Assembly (NCBI RefSeq): GCF_900230215.1
Contig: NZ_LT907982.1
Coordinates: 1,364,001 to 1,428,000 of the forward strand
Source: Jatrophihabitans sp. GAS493
GTDB lineage: Bacteria > Actinomycetota > Actinomycetes > Mycobacteriales > Jatrophihabitantaceae
DNA: 64,000 bases
Direction of reading: 5' to 3'
In this document: positions 25,082 to 34,239 of the stretch, one piece after another
Position numbering within the stretch: position 1 is the first letter of the stretch
Layout: the number at the start of each line of letters is the position of its first letter
The notes under the pieces: generated by a model
What the model was told of the DNA's origin: nothing
Seen by the model: the letters and a program-made list of their open reading frames with translations, nothing else
The model's database searches: none
Position numbers and translations under genes: made by a program

Positions 25082-26194
25082 ATGGAGTCGTTCATTCAAT
25101 TGCGCAAGGGCAAGACCCCCCGGCGGATGCACGCCGACCTCGATGGTCTGAAGGACGACGAGCTCGGTCGCGCCGGTTTCACCGGGCGCAGCACCCAGCT
25201 GTATCGCCGTCACGACCCGACGGCATTCCGCGCTGTCGGTGCCCTGGCCGGCGTCGACGTGGACACCAACCTGCTCGAGCCCACCGACCTGTCCGACCCG
25301 GCCGGTGAGCCGCTGATGCTCTTCAGCAACAGCGACTGCCGGATCCTGCTGAGCCGCCGGGCGGCCGCCGCTCCCTTCTACGTCCGCAACGTCGACGGCG
25401 ACGAGCTGCACTTCGTGCATCGCGGCACGGGAAAGTTCGTCACCGAGTTCGGCGAGCTGCGCTACCGGCCCGGTGACTACGTCTACATCCCGAAGGCCAC
25501 CACCTACCGGCAGGTGCCCGACGAGGGTGGTTCCTTCGTCCTCATCGTCGAAGCGGTCGAGGAGTTCCGCGTTCCCGAGGCGGGCATCGGTGGCCGGCAG
25601 TTCCCCTTCGACCCCGCGCTCGTCGTCATCCCGGAGCCCGCTCCGGTCGAGGACGACGGTCGGGCCGAGTACGAGGTGCGGCTGCACCACTCCGGCGAGC
25701 ACACCTCGCTCTTCTACGCCTTCGATCCCTGTGACGTCGAGGGGTGGCGGGGCGACAACTTCCCCTTCACCTTCAACATCGACGACTACAACGTGCTCAC
25801 CTCCGAGAGCACGCACCTGCCGCCGACGCTGCACCTGTTCATGCAGGCCACCGGGGTCTACGTACTGCACTTCCTGCCCCGCGCGGCCGAGTCCGTCCCC
25901 GGCACCGAACGCTTCCCCTGGTATCACCGCAACGTCGACTACGACGAGATCGCCTTCTATCACGGAGGAAATGTCTTCGGCATCGACATGCCGGCCGGGC
26001 TGCTGTCGCACGCCGCGCAAGGCGTGCACCACGGTGCGCCGGAGGCGGCACGCGAGCGTTCGCGACGCCGCTACGACAAGGACTCCCGGGTGGAGTGGAA
26101 GATCATCGCCATCGATACCCGCCGCCGGCTGGTGCCGAGCGCGGCCGTGCTGGCCGCCGCTCCGGTTCAGGTCGCCGGGGAGGTGCAGGTATGA
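25082..26194 (+). CDS. homogentisate 1,2-dioxygenase-like cupin
   Basis: A 370-residue double-cupin protein of the homogentisate dioxygenase family, shorter than canonical enzymes (~430-440). Recognisable segments are HFVHRGTGKFVTEFGELRY in the first cupin, WYHRNVDYDEIAFYHGG (an HGD-like YHRN with candidate iron ligands) and LLSHAAQGVHHGAPE near the C-terminus. It may be an Fe(II) ring-cleaving dioxygenase for an aromatic or enol substrate; whether all iron ligands are present needs a structural alignment. The start at 25082 follows GGAG; the upstream open frame crosses the promoter and is rejected. Confidence 0.85.
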   Translation: MESFIQLRKGKTPRRMHADLDGLKDDELGRAGFTGRSTQLYRRHDPTAFRAVGALAGVDVDTNLLEPTDLSDPAGEPLMLFSNSDCRILLSRRAAAAPFYVRNVDGDELHFVHRGTGKFVTEFGELRYRPGDYVYIPKATTYRQVPDEGGSFVLIVEAVEEFRVPEAGIGGRQFPFDPALVVIPEPAPVEDDGRAEYEVRLHHSGEHTSLFYAFDPCDVEGWRGDNFPFTFNIDDYNVLTSESTHLPPTLHLFMQATGVYVLHFLPRAAESVPGTERFPWYHRNVDYDEIAFYHGGNVFGIDMPAGLLSHAAQGVHHGAPEAARERSRRRYDKDSRVEWKIIAIDTRRRLVPSAAVLAAAPVQVAGEVQV

Positions 26195-27378
26195 GCAGCG
26201 AGACCTCGCGCGGTTACGACCGCATCCCCTATCTGGTGATCTTCGATGACACGTCGGCCTTCCGCGACACGTATGGCGGCTCGGCTTCCTACGTCGCGTT
26301 GGAGAGCTACCTGCTGAAGCCACGGGATCTCCCTTCCGACACCGCGATCGTCTTCATGCACCCGATCGGCGGTGGCGCCTACCTGCCGATGATGAACGCC
26401 TTGGCCAAAGCGGGCAACCACGTCATCTACTGCAACAGCCGCTATCGCGGTGTCGACAACGCGCTGATCATGGAGAAGGTCGTCCAGGATCTCGGCGCCT
26501 GCATCCGGGATGCCCGCGAGCGGCTGGGCTACTCCAAGATCGTGCTGGCCGGCTGGAGCGGTGGCGGGGCTCTCTCGCTCTACTACCAGCAGCAGGCCCA
26601 GCGCCCGACGGTCACCGCCACCCCCGCCGGCGACCCCTTCGATCTGGCCCAGCTCGGCCTGCACCCGGCCGATGGCTTGATGCTGCTGGCGGCCCACGTC
26701 AGCCGGCACGGCACCCTCACCGAGTGGATGGACGCCTCCATCCTGGACGAGACCAACCCTGACCTGCGCGATCCGGAGCTGGATCTCTACGACCCGAAGA
26801 ACCCGAACCAGCCGCCGTACAGCGATGAGTTCGTGGCTCGCTACCGGGTCGCTCAGATCGCTCGGAACCGGCGGATCACGGCCTGGGTCAAGAATCAGCT
26901 GGCTGAGCTACGGGCGAGCGGACGCGGCCAGGAGGAGCGGGGCTTCGTCACCCACGGCACCATGGCCGATCCGCGCTGGCTCGATCCGGCGGTCGACCCG
27001 AACGACCGTGTCCCCGGGCAGTGTTTCCTGGGTGATCCGCGGATCGCCAACATGGGTCCAGTGGGCCTGGCCCGCTTCAGCACCCTGCGCAGCTGGCTGT
27101 CGCAGTGGAGCTACGACGACGCCAACGCCGACGGGCTGCGCTGCGCGGCCGACCTGCAGGTGCCAACCCTGGTCATCGGCAACGGCGCAGACGACGCCTG
27201 CACCCCGAGTCACACCCACCGCCTCTACGAGGCCGTCGGGCACCCTGACAAGACGCTGCACATCGTGCCCGGAGCGACCCACTACTACTCCGGCCCCGAC
27301 CAGCGAGCCCCGCTCGCCGAGGCCGTGGCCACCGTCACCGAATGGTGCGCCAAACGGGGATTCTCGCCTCAGCTCTGA
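26191..27378 (+). CDS. alpha/beta hydrolase
   Basis: A 395-residue alpha/beta-fold hydrolase. The nucleophile elbow is GWSGGGAL, the acid may be in NGADDACTPSH and the histidine in GATHYYSGPDQR. An oxyanion-hole segment FMHPIGGG precedes. Between strands there is an unusually long cap/insert (residues ~160-300). It overlaps the cupin gene as ATGA, so the cupin and hydrolase are probably produced together: ring cleavage then hydrolysis of the product or of an ester is a reasonable inference. A 126-bp gap without promoter-like sequence follows. Confidence 0.85.
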   Translation: MSSETSRGYDRIPYLVIFDDTSAFRDTYGGSASYVALESYLLKPRDLPSDTAIVFMHPIGGGAYLPMMNALAKAGNHVIYCNSRYRGVDNALIMEKVVQDLGACIRDARERLGYSKIVLAGWSGGGALSLYYQQQAQRPTVTATPAGDPFDLAQLGLHPADGLMLLAAHVSRHGTLTEWMDASILDETNPDLRDPELDLYDPKNPNQPPYSDEFVARYRVAQIARNRRITAWVKNQLAELRASGRGQEERGFVTHGTMADPRWLDPAVDPNDRVPGQCFLGDPRIANMGPVGLARFSTLRSWLSQWSYDDANADGLRCAADLQVPTLVIGNGADDACTPSHTHRLYEAVGHPDKTLHIVPGATHYYSGPDQRAPLAEAVATVTEWCAKRGFSPQL

Positions 27379-27504
27379 TCCGCAATCGGGCACCGGCAAG
27401 CGCCAACCTCCCAGCGCCACCACCAAGCGCACCACCTCGCGACAACCATCGCCGGCCGCAGCTACGCGGTCGCGCGCCCTAAACCACGTTGAAGGAAGCA
27501 CATC

Positions 27505-28713
27505 ATGGCTGATGCCGTAATTGTCGACGCTGTCCGCACCGCCGCCGGGAAGCGAAATGGTTCGCTCTCCGGTTGGCACCCGGCTGAGCTCGTCGCCCAG
27601 ACCCTGGTCGCCCTGCAGGAGAGCACCGGTATCGACCCGGCGATCGTGGACGACGTCATGATGGGCTGCGTGACCCAGATCGGGCCGCAGAGCACCAACA
27701 TCGCCCGCACCAGCGTGCTCGCCGCCGGTTGGCCGGAGACCGTCCCGGCGACCACCATCGACCGGCAGTGCGGCTCGTCGCAGCAGGCGATCCACTTCGC
27801 CGCGCAGTCGGTGATGGCCGGCGTCAATGACGTGGTGGTGGCTGCGGGGGTCGAGTGCATGAGCACGGTCCCGATGTTCTCCAACGCGCCCGGCGGAGAC
27901 ATCCGAGAGGTGTACGGCCCCGCGGCCCAGGCCCGGTACAGCGACCGCAGCGCCTACGGCTACAGCGGGCTCGTCCCCCAGGGCATCTCCGCCGAGCTCA
28001 TCGCCGATCGTTGGGGGTTGACCCGCGAGGAACTGGACGCCTACGGCCTGCAGAGCCAGCGGCGGGCCGCCACCGCGCGCGACGAGGGGCGCTTCGCCCG
28101 CGAGATCATCCCGGTGGTGCGCAAGCACCGTGACCTGGAGACCGGCGAGATCAAGGTCCTCGACGGACTGCTGGGCGAGGACGAGTGCATCCGCGCGACA
28201 TCGGCCGAAGCGCTGGCCGCACTCAAGCCGTCATTCATACCCGAAGGGCGCGTCACCGCCGGCAATGCCTCGCAGATCGTGGATGGAGCGGCCGCCGTGC
28301 TCATCATGAGCGCGCAGCGCGCCCGTGACCTCGGCCTGCGGCCGCGTGCGGTGATCCGGCAGATGACCGTCGTCGGTGCCGATCCGGTGGAGATGCTCTC
28401 GGCGCCGATTCCGGCGACGCGGCGCTGCCTGCAGCGGGCCGGACTCAGCGTGGAGGAGATCGACCTCTTCGAGGTGAACGAGGCCTTCGCCCCGGTGGTT
28501 CTTGCCTGGCAGCGCGAGCTCGGCGCCGACCCGGCGAAGGTGAACGTCAACGGCGGTGGCATCTCGTTGGGACACCCGCTCGGCGCGTCCGGCGCCAAGC
28601 TGATGGTCACGCTGCTGCACGAGCTGGAGCGAACCGGAGGCCGCTTCGGCCTGCAGACCATGTGCGAAGGCGGCGGCATGGCCAACGCCACCCTTATCGA
28701 GGTGCTCACGTGA
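27505..28713 (+). CDS. thiolase (acetyl-CoA C-acyltransferase)
   Basis: A 402-residue thiolase with all catalytic parts: the nucleophilic Cys in IDRQCGSSQQAIHF, NEAFAP, GGGISLGHPLGASG with the GHP histidine, and the second Cys in TMCEGGGMANA. It cleaves 3-ketoacyl-CoA to acetyl- or propionyl-CoA. GAAGGAA precedes the ATG. The downstream crotonase overlaps it as GTGA. This contrasts with the His-lacking thiolase-fold protein of the first island. Confidence 0.94.
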   Translation: MADAVIVDAVRTAAGKRNGSLSGWHPAELVAQTLVALQESTGIDPAIVDDVMMGCVTQIGPQSTNIARTSVLAAGWPETVPATTIDRQCGSSQQAIHFAAQSVMAGVNDVVVAAGVECMSTVPMFSNAPGGDIREVYGPAAQARYSDRSAYGYSGLVPQGISAELIADRWGLTREELDAYGLQSQRRAATARDEGRFAREIIPVVRKHRDLETGEIKVLDGLLGEDECIRATSAEALAALKPSFIPEGRVTAGNASQIVDGAAAVLIMSAQRARDLGLRPRAVIRQMTVVGADPVEMLSAPIPATRRCLQRAGLSVEEIDLFEVNEAFAPVVLAWQRELGADPAKVNVNGGGISLGHPLGASGAKLMVTLLHELERTGGRFGLQTMCEGGGMANATLIEVLT

Positions 28714-29501
28714 CGGCGACGCTCTCGACCTCGGTGGACGGTCTGCGCGAGGAGCGCATCGGCGCTACCGTCGTCTTCACCCTGGACCGCCCGAAGTCCC
28801 GGAATGCCATCGACATCGCGCTGGCCCGGCGTATCGAAGCACGACTGGACGCGGTGGAGGCTGACGTCTCGGTGCGAGCCATCGTGCTGGCCGGCTCGCC
28901 TCCGGTCTTCTGCGCCGGAGCCGACCTCACGGTCATCAACGAAGGCCGCATCTCGGAGCTGAGCACCGAACGGGGCGGCTTCGCCGGCCTGGTCAAGCGT
29001 GAGCGCAGGCTGCCCCTCATCGCCGCCGTTGAGGGAGCGGCCCTGGCCGGTGGCTGCGAACTCGTGCTGGCCGCCGACCTCGTCGTCGCCTCCGAGACGG
29101 CGATATTTGGGCTCCCCGAAGTGAAGCGCTGCCTCGTCGCCGGTGCCGGCGGCCTATTCCGCCTCGGCCGGAAGATGCCGCTGAACATCGCCATGGAGTG
29201 CGTGCTGACCGGCGATCCAATCAGTGCGAAACGGGCCGCGGCCTTCGGGCTGGTCAATGTCCTCAGCGAACCCGGCGACGCGTTGGCGCAAGCCGTCGCG
29301 TTGGCTGAGGCGATCAGCGCGAACGCTCCGATCGCCGTGCAGGAATCCCGCGCAGCCGTTCTCGCCACCACCTACGCCGACGACGAGTCGGCTTGGGTGC
29401 GCTCGGCGCAGGCGATGGATCGCGTGCTGGCGAGCGAGGACGTCGGTGAGGGTGTCCGCGCTTTCCTGGAGAAGCGGCCGCCGCAGTGGAGCGGGCGATG
29501 A
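28710..29501 (+). CDS. enoyl-CoA hydratase (crotonase family)
   Basis: A 263-residue crotonase. The oxyanion-hole segment is FCAGADL, and both hydratase glutamates are apparent: LAGGCELVLAADL and FGLPEVKR. It therefore should hydrate a trans-2-enoyl-CoA. GTG at 28710 overlaps the thiolase stop. Next gene overlaps as ATGA. Confidence 0.92.
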   Translation: MTATLSTSVDGLREERIGATVVFTLDRPKSRNAIDIALARRIEARLDAVEADVSVRAIVLAGSPPVFCAGADLTVINEGRISELSTERGGFAGLVKRERRLPLIAAVEGAALAGGCELVLAADLVVASETAIFGLPEVKRCLVAGAGGLFRLGRKMPLNIAMECVLTGDPISAKRAAAFGLVNVLSEPGDALAQAVALAEAISANAPIAVQESRAAVLATTYADDESAWVRSAQAMDRVLASEDVGEGVRAFLEKRPPQWSGR

Positions 29502-30250
29502 CGGCGACGACCGACCTGACCGGACAGGTCGCGGTGGTCACGGGTGCCTCCAGTGGGCTGGGGCGCCACTTCGCAGTGGTACTGGCCGACGCCGGTGCCA
29601 CCGTGGTCGCGGCCGCTCGACGCCTGGATCGCCTGGAGGAGTTGGCTGCCTCGCACACCGGCATCGTCGCCCAGCAGTGCGACGTGACCAACTCAGCGGA
29701 CTGTGCAGCCCTGATCCAACGGGCTACGGAACTGGGCGGCGTCGACATCCTGGTCAACAACGCCGGCTGGGCCGACCCGCAGCCCGCACTTGAGCAGCCA
29801 GTTGAATCCTTCCGCAAAACACTGGACATCGACCTGACGGCCACCTTCGAGCTGAGCGCCGCCGCTGCCCGCTCGATGATCCCGCGCGGTGGCGGCAGCA
29901 TCGTCAACATCGCCTCCGTCCTCGGTCTGGTCGCAGCCGCGCCGATCACCCAGGCCGCCTACTGTGCCGCAAAAGGTGGGGTAATCAGTCTCACCCGCCA
30001 GCTGGCCTGCGAGTGGGCCGCCCAGGGAGTGCGAGTGAATGCGATCGCGCCCGGGTGGTTTCCGAGCGAGCTCACCGACGAGATGCTCGCCACCGAGAGC
30101 TCGCGGCGCTGGATCGAACGCAATACCCCAATGGGACGCCCGGGGCGCCCGGCGGAACTATCAGGACCGCTCCTTCTGCTCGCGGGGCCGGCCGGCGCCT
30201 TCATCACCGGCCAGACCCTCGCCGTAGACGGCGGTTGGACAGCACGATGA
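29498..30250 (+). CDS. short-chain dehydrogenase/reductase (SDR)
   Basis: A 250-residue classical SDR with VVTGASSGLG, ILVNNAG, Ser in NIASVLG and YCAAKGG, APGWFPSELTDEM, and the C-terminal ITGQTLAVDGGW. ATG 29498 overlaps the crotonase stop (ATGA) with GGAG upstream. It is a candidate 3-hydroxyacyl-CoA dehydrogenase in the beta-oxidation set of this operon. Confidence 0.92.
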   Translation: MTATTDLTGQVAVVTGASSGLGRHFAVVLADAGATVVAAARRLDRLEELAASHTGIVAQQCDVTNSADCAALIQRATELGGVDILVNNAGWADPQPALEQPVESFRKTLDIDLTATFELSAAAARSMIPRGGGSIVNIASVLGLVAAAPITQAAYCAAKGGVISLTRQLACEWAAQGVRVNAIAPGWFPSELTDEMLATESSRRWIERNTPMGRPGRPAELSGPLLLLAGPAGAFITGQTLAVDGGWTAR

Positions 30251-30268
30251 ATCGACAGGATCAAGCTC

Positions 30269-31450
30269 ATGGCCGTTGACCGAGACCTCTTCGACGAGAC
30301 CCACGAGGCGTTTCGAGACAGCTTCCGCAAGTTCGTCCGCGCCGAGATCGTCCCCCACCACGACAAGTGGGAGGAGGCCGGCGTGGTCGACCGATCGATG
30401 TTCCTGGCCGCCGGCGAACTCGGCTTCCTCGGCATGGCTGTCCCCGCGGAGTACGGCGGTTCGGGCGAGCCCGACTTCCGCTACAACGTCATCATCTCCG
30501 AGGAACTCCAACGGGCGAACGTCATCGGCTCGGGCATGTGCATCACCCTGCACAACGACATCGTGCTGCCCTACCTGCTCTCGGCGACGAACGAGGAGCA
30601 GCGGAGGAGGTGGCTGCCCGGGATGGTCACCGGCGAGCGGATGGGCGCGATCTCGATGACCGAGCCGGGTGCGGGCTCCGACCTCGCGTCGATCCGTACG
30701 ACGGCCCGCCTCGACGGCGACGTCTTCATGGTCAACGGATCGAAGACCTTCGTTACCAACGGGCTCAACGCTGATGTGATCGTCGTGGCGGTGAAGACCG
30801 ATCCTGCGCTGCGTCACAAGGGCATCAGCCTGATCGTCGTGGAGGAGGGGACCCCTGGCCTGCAGCGCGGGCGTCGCCTCGAGAAGATCGGCCTGAAGAG
30901 CCAGGACACCGCGGAACTCTTCTTCGACGACGCGGCCGTTCCGGTCGCGAATCTCCTGGGAGCTGAGGGCAGCGGCTTCGGGCTGCTCATGCAGAACCTG
31001 GCTCAGGAGCGGCTGGCCCTGTCGGTCTCGGCGCTCGCCGGTTCGCGCATCGTGCTGGAGTGGACGCTGGAATACTGCCGAAACCGCGAGGCCTTCGGCG
31101 AGCGGCTCTCCTCCTTCCAGAACACCCGGTTCGTGCTGGCTGAGCTGGTTACCGCAACCGAGGTGGCTCAGGTCTACCTCGACTACCTGATCCGCCGGCA
31201 CCTGCGCGATGAGCTGAGTGCCGAGGACGCGGCCAAGGCGAAGTGGTGGACCACCCAGCTGCAGCAGGATGTCGTGAACCGCTGCCTGCAGCTGCATGGC
31301 GGCTATGGCTTCATGCACGAGACGCCGGTGGCTCGCGCCTTCCTCGATGCCCGCGTGCAGACCATCTACGGCGGAACCAACGAGATCATGAAGGAGATCA
31401 TCGGACGGTCCCTGGACAAGCCGGCCGCCTCCCGCCGGAGTGGATCATGA
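30269..31450 (+). CDS. acyl-CoA dehydrogenase
   Basis: A 393-residue acyl-CoA dehydrogenase with SMTEPGAGSDLASI, the FAD segment NGSKTFVTNG and LHGGYGFMHETPVAR. The terminal loop reads TIYGGTNEIMKEIIGR, so the Glu used by MCAD-type enzymes (YEGT) is Gly; the base may instead be the Glu of NLAQERLALS as in isovaleryl- and long-chain-type enzymes. This suggests a branched or long substrate (inference). It is separated from the SDR by 18 bases and overlaps the next crotonase by four. Confidence 0.94.
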   Translation: MAVDRDLFDETHEAFRDSFRKFVRAEIVPHHDKWEEAGVVDRSMFLAAGELGFLGMAVPAEYGGSGEPDFRYNVIISEELQRANVIGSGMCITLHNDIVLPYLLSATNEEQRRRWLPGMVTGERMGAISMTEPGAGSDLASIRTTARLDGDVFMVNGSKTFVTNGLNADVIVVAVKTDPALRHKGISLIVVEEGTPGLQRGRRLEKIGLKSQDTAELFFDDAAVPVANLLGAEGSGFGLLMQNLAQERLALSVSALAGSRIVLEWTLEYCRNREAFGERLSSFQNTRFVLAELVTATEVAQVYLDYLIRRHLRDELSAEDAAKAKWWTTQLQQDVVNRCLQLHGGYGFMHETPVARAFLDARVQTIYGGTNEIMKEIIGRSLDKPAASRRSGS

Positions 31451-32277
31451 GCACCGACGTCAGTCGCGATGCAGTCGACGTCAGGCGCTCCGGGGATGTC
31501 GTCACGATCACCTTGAATCGTCCGGCGAAACGCAATGCGATGACCGACGAGATGTGGCAGCGACTCGAACTGACCCTGACCGAGCTGCAGAACGACACCA
31601 GCGCTCGCGTCGTCGTCCTGGCCGGGGCCGGTGGGGCCTTCTGCGGCGGCTCCGACGTCACCGGACTCCTCGACGACCTCGACGCCCTCCCGGAACGGAT
31701 GCGCGTCTCCAACCGATGCGTCCAAGCGGTGCACGACCTACCGATCCCCACGATCGCCCTCGTCGACGGCGTTGCCGCCGGCTCCGGCGTGAACCTGGCA
31801 CTGGCCTGCGATTTCGTGTTGGCGACGGACCGAGCCCAGTTCGCCCAACTCTTCATCCGGCGCGGACTCTCCCTGGACAGCGGGGCCAGCTGGCTGCTGC
31901 CCCGGCTGGTCGGGGATCGACGGGCCCGTCAGCTGGCACTCCTGGGCGACGCGCTGGACGCTCCGACCGCGCTGGCCTGGGGAATGGTGAACGAGGTCGT
32001 CGAACCGCAGCACCTCGCCACCGCCACGGCCGCCCTCGTCGATCGGCTGTGTCGCTGCGCGCCGCGGGCCGTGGCCGGAACGAAGGCGCTGCTCAACCAG
32101 GCCTGGGAGGTCCCGCTGGCCGAGGCTCTGGAGGCGGAGATCACGAACCAGGTGACGGTCATCAACTCACCCGAGGCGCAGGCCTCGATCTCGGCCTTCC
32201 GCCGGAAGTCCGACGTCAGCTCGACCCCAGACGCGAAGTTCAGTTCAGAAGGAGATTGCAATGCAGTTGGCCGGTAG
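31447..32277 (+). CDS. crotonase-family enoyl-CoA isomerase-like protein
   Basis: A 276-residue crotonase. The oxyanion segment FCGGSDVTGL is present, but the two hydratase glutamates are replaced (GSGVNLALACD and FAQLFIRRG). The segment GLSLDSGASWLLPRLVG with its Asp resembles PaaG-type enoyl/epoxy-CoA isomerases. It is therefore more likely an isomerase than a hydratase. ATG 31447 overlaps the preceding stop (ATGA); the upstream open frame lies inside the dehydrogenase gene. It overlaps the next SDR by 17 bases. Confidence 0.88.
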   Translation: MSTDVSRDAVDVRRSGDVVTITLNRPAKRNAMTDEMWQRLELTLTELQNDTSARVVVLAGAGGAFCGGSDVTGLLDDLDALPERMRVSNRCVQAVHDLPIPTIALVDGVAAGSGVNLALACDFVLATDRAQFAQLFIRRGLSLDSGASWLLPRLVGDRRARQLALLGDALDAPTALAWGMVNEVVEPQHLATATAALVDRLCRCAPRAVAGTKALLNQAWEVPLAEALEAEITNQVTVINSPEAQASISAFRRKSDVSSTPDAKFSSEGDCNAVGR

Positions 32278-33037
32278 TTCAGCGATAGTCACCGGGGGCG
32301 GTTCGGGCCTCGGTGAAGCCACCTGTCGGATCCTGGCCGGCAACGGCCTCCAGGTGACCGTCCTCGACCTGGACGTCAAGGGGGGCACCCGCGTCGCCGG
32401 CGAGATCGGCGGCCAGTTCGTCGCCGCCGACGTCACCAGCCCCGAGCAGGTGATCGACGCCGTCGACGCGGCCGTCGAGCGGGCCCCGCTGCGCGTCGTG
32501 GTGAACTGCGCCGGTGTCCCCAGCCTGGCCCGTACCGTCGGCCGGGACGGCAACTACGCCTCCGCCCATGACCTCGACGCCTTCCGTCGAGTCGTCGAGA
32601 TCAACCTGATCGGCACCTTCAACGTGGTGCGCCTGGCCGCGACCGCGATGTCGCACAACGAGCCGAATGCGGACGGGGAGCGGGGCGTCGTCATCAACAC
32701 GACGTCGGTCGCCGCCTTCGAGGGGCAGGTCGGTCAGGTCGCCTATAGCGCGTCGAAAGGTGGCATCGTGGGCCTGACCCTGCCGCTGGCGCGTGACCTC
32801 GCGGTGGTCGGCGTCCGGGTCAACACCATCGCCCCGGGGCTCATCGAGACCCCGATCTACGGCAGTGGTGCCGAAGCTGAGGCGTTCAAGAGCGGGCTGG
32901 CCAAGGATGTCGTCTTCCCGAAGCGCCTCGGCCGACCGGAGGAGTTCGGGCGGCTGGCGTGGGAGATGATCAGCAATGGCTATCTGAATGGTGAGGTGAT
33001 CCGGCTCGACGCCGGCGTTCGCCTCCCCCCGAAATGA
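32261..33037 (+). CDS. 3-hydroxyacyl-CoA dehydrogenase, HSD10-like SDR
   Basis: A 258-residue [49 protein letters not shown] and [13 protein letters not shown]. The [19 protein letters not shown] stretch and the C-terminal [12 protein letters not shown] are typical of the type II 3-hydroxyacyl-CoA dehydrogenase (HSD17B10) group, which oxidises straight and 2-methyl-branched 3-hydroxyacyl-CoAs. AGAAGGAGA precedes the ATG, which lies inside the end of the previous gene. Confidence 0.92.
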   Translation: MQLAGSSAIVTGGGSGLGEATCRILAGNGLQVTVLDLDVKGGTRVAGEIGGQFVAADVTSPEQVIDAVDAAVERAPLRVVVNCAGVPSLARTVGRDGNYASAHDLDAFRRVVEINLIGTFNVVRLAATAMSHNEPNADGERGVVINTTSVAAFEGQVGQVAYSASKGGIVGLTLPLARDLAVVGVRVNTIAPGLIETPIYGSGAEAEAFKSGLAKDVVFPKRLGRPEEFGRLAWEMISNGYLNGEVIRLDAGVRLPPK

Positions 33038-34239
33038 CAGATGCGGAGCCTTTGATGAGTACCGACAGCGGGATTCGCGCCGCGATGCGCGTCTTTATCG
33101 ACGAAGAGGTGATCCCGGCCGAGCGTGAGCTCCGGGCACGTGACGATAACTCGGCCCAGGTGCTGGCGCGACTGCAGCGTAGCGCCAAGGCTCAGGGGCT
33201 CTGGGCGCTCGGGCACCCGACCGAGATCGGCGGCGGCGGGATGGGCTTCTACGACTTCGCGCTGGTCAACGAGATCATCGGGCGCTCCAGCTTCGGCCAA
33301 CTGGCGGCCGGAACGCTCAGCATGCAGGACTCGATCATGCTGCACCGTTTCGGCAGCTCGTCGCAGCGGCAGCGATGGCTCGAACCTCTGGTCGCCGGCG
33401 AGATCCTGCCCAGCACCGGGATGACCGAGCCCGAAGTGGCCGGCTCCGATCCGACGCTGATCCAGGCGACAGCCCGTCTCGACGGCGACGAGTGGGTCAT
33501 CGACGCGCACAAGTGGTTCACCACGGGCGGCGCGAGCGCGGCCTTCACCACCATCTTCGCCCGCACCGAGTCGGCGGATGTCGAGGCCCACCGGGCGCTG
33601 TCGGCGATCATCGTGCCGGTCGGCACCCCCGGCATGGAACTCGTCCGCGTCCTGAAGACGATGGGCTCGACCGACGGCGAGCACTGCGAAATCCAGCTCA
33701 CCGGCGTGCGGGTTCCGGCCGAGAACCTGCTCGGCGAGCGTGGGGAGGGCTTCAGCGTCGGGCAGACGCGGCTGGGTCCGGGCCGGATCTTTCACTGCAT
33801 GCGCTGGCTGGGTCAGGCTCAGCGGGCCTTCGAGCTCATGTGCGAGCGAGCCAAACACCGCTACGCACACGGCTCGTTGCTGTCGGAGAAGGGCGAGATC
33901 CAGCGCTACATCGCTGAGTCGGCCGCCCAGATTCACGCGGCCCGTTTGATGATTCTCGACGCCGCACGGCAGTACGACCTGGACGGGCAGGCTCGCGTGC
34001 AGATAAGCATCGTGAAGTTCTGGGCCGCGCAGATGCTGCACGACGTGATCGATCGGGCCATCCAGGTCCACGGCGCGCTCGGCGTCACCGATGACACCCC
34101 GCTCGAGCAGATGTACCGGGAGGCGCGGTATGCACGTATCTATGACGGCCCGGACGAGGTGCATCGCATGGTGGTGGCCCGTCGATTGCTGAAGGACCCG
34201 TCGTCGGCGCCCTGGCTGCAGTCCGACGGCCATGCCTGA
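33034..34239 (+). CDS. acyl-CoA dehydrogenase (ACAD10/11-like)
   Basis: A 401-residue acyl-CoA dehydrogenase: TGMTEPEVAGSDPTLI, DAHKWFTTGG, GRIFHCMRWLGQAQRAFELMCERA and the terminal IYDGPDEVHRMVVARRLL. It is the same branch as 12589-13926 and lies immediately upstream of a kinase-like gene, so the dehydrogenase plus phosphotransferase pair reproduces, as two genes, the ACAD10/ACAD11 domain combination. ATGA overlap with the SDR; eight-base overlap with the phosphotransferase. Confidence 0.93.
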   Translation: MTDAEPLMSTDSGIRAAMRVFIDEEVIPAERELRARDDNSAQVLARLQRSAKAQGLWALGHPTEIGGGGMGFYDFALVNEIIGRSSFGQLAAGTLSMQDSIMLHRFGSSSQRQRWLEPLVAGEILPSTGMTEPEVAGSDPTLIQATARLDGDEWVIDAHKWFTTGGASAAFTTIFARTESADVEAHRALSAIIVPVGTPGMELVRVLKTMGSTDGEHCEIQLTGVRVPAENLLGERGEGFSVGQTRLGPGRIFHCMRWLGQAQRAFELMCERAKHRYAHGSLLSEKGEIQRYIAESAAQIHAARLMILDAARQYDLDGQARVQISIVKFWAAQMLHDVIDRAIQVHGALGVTDDTPLEQMYREARYARIYDGPDEVHRMVVARRLLKDPSSAPWLQSDGHA

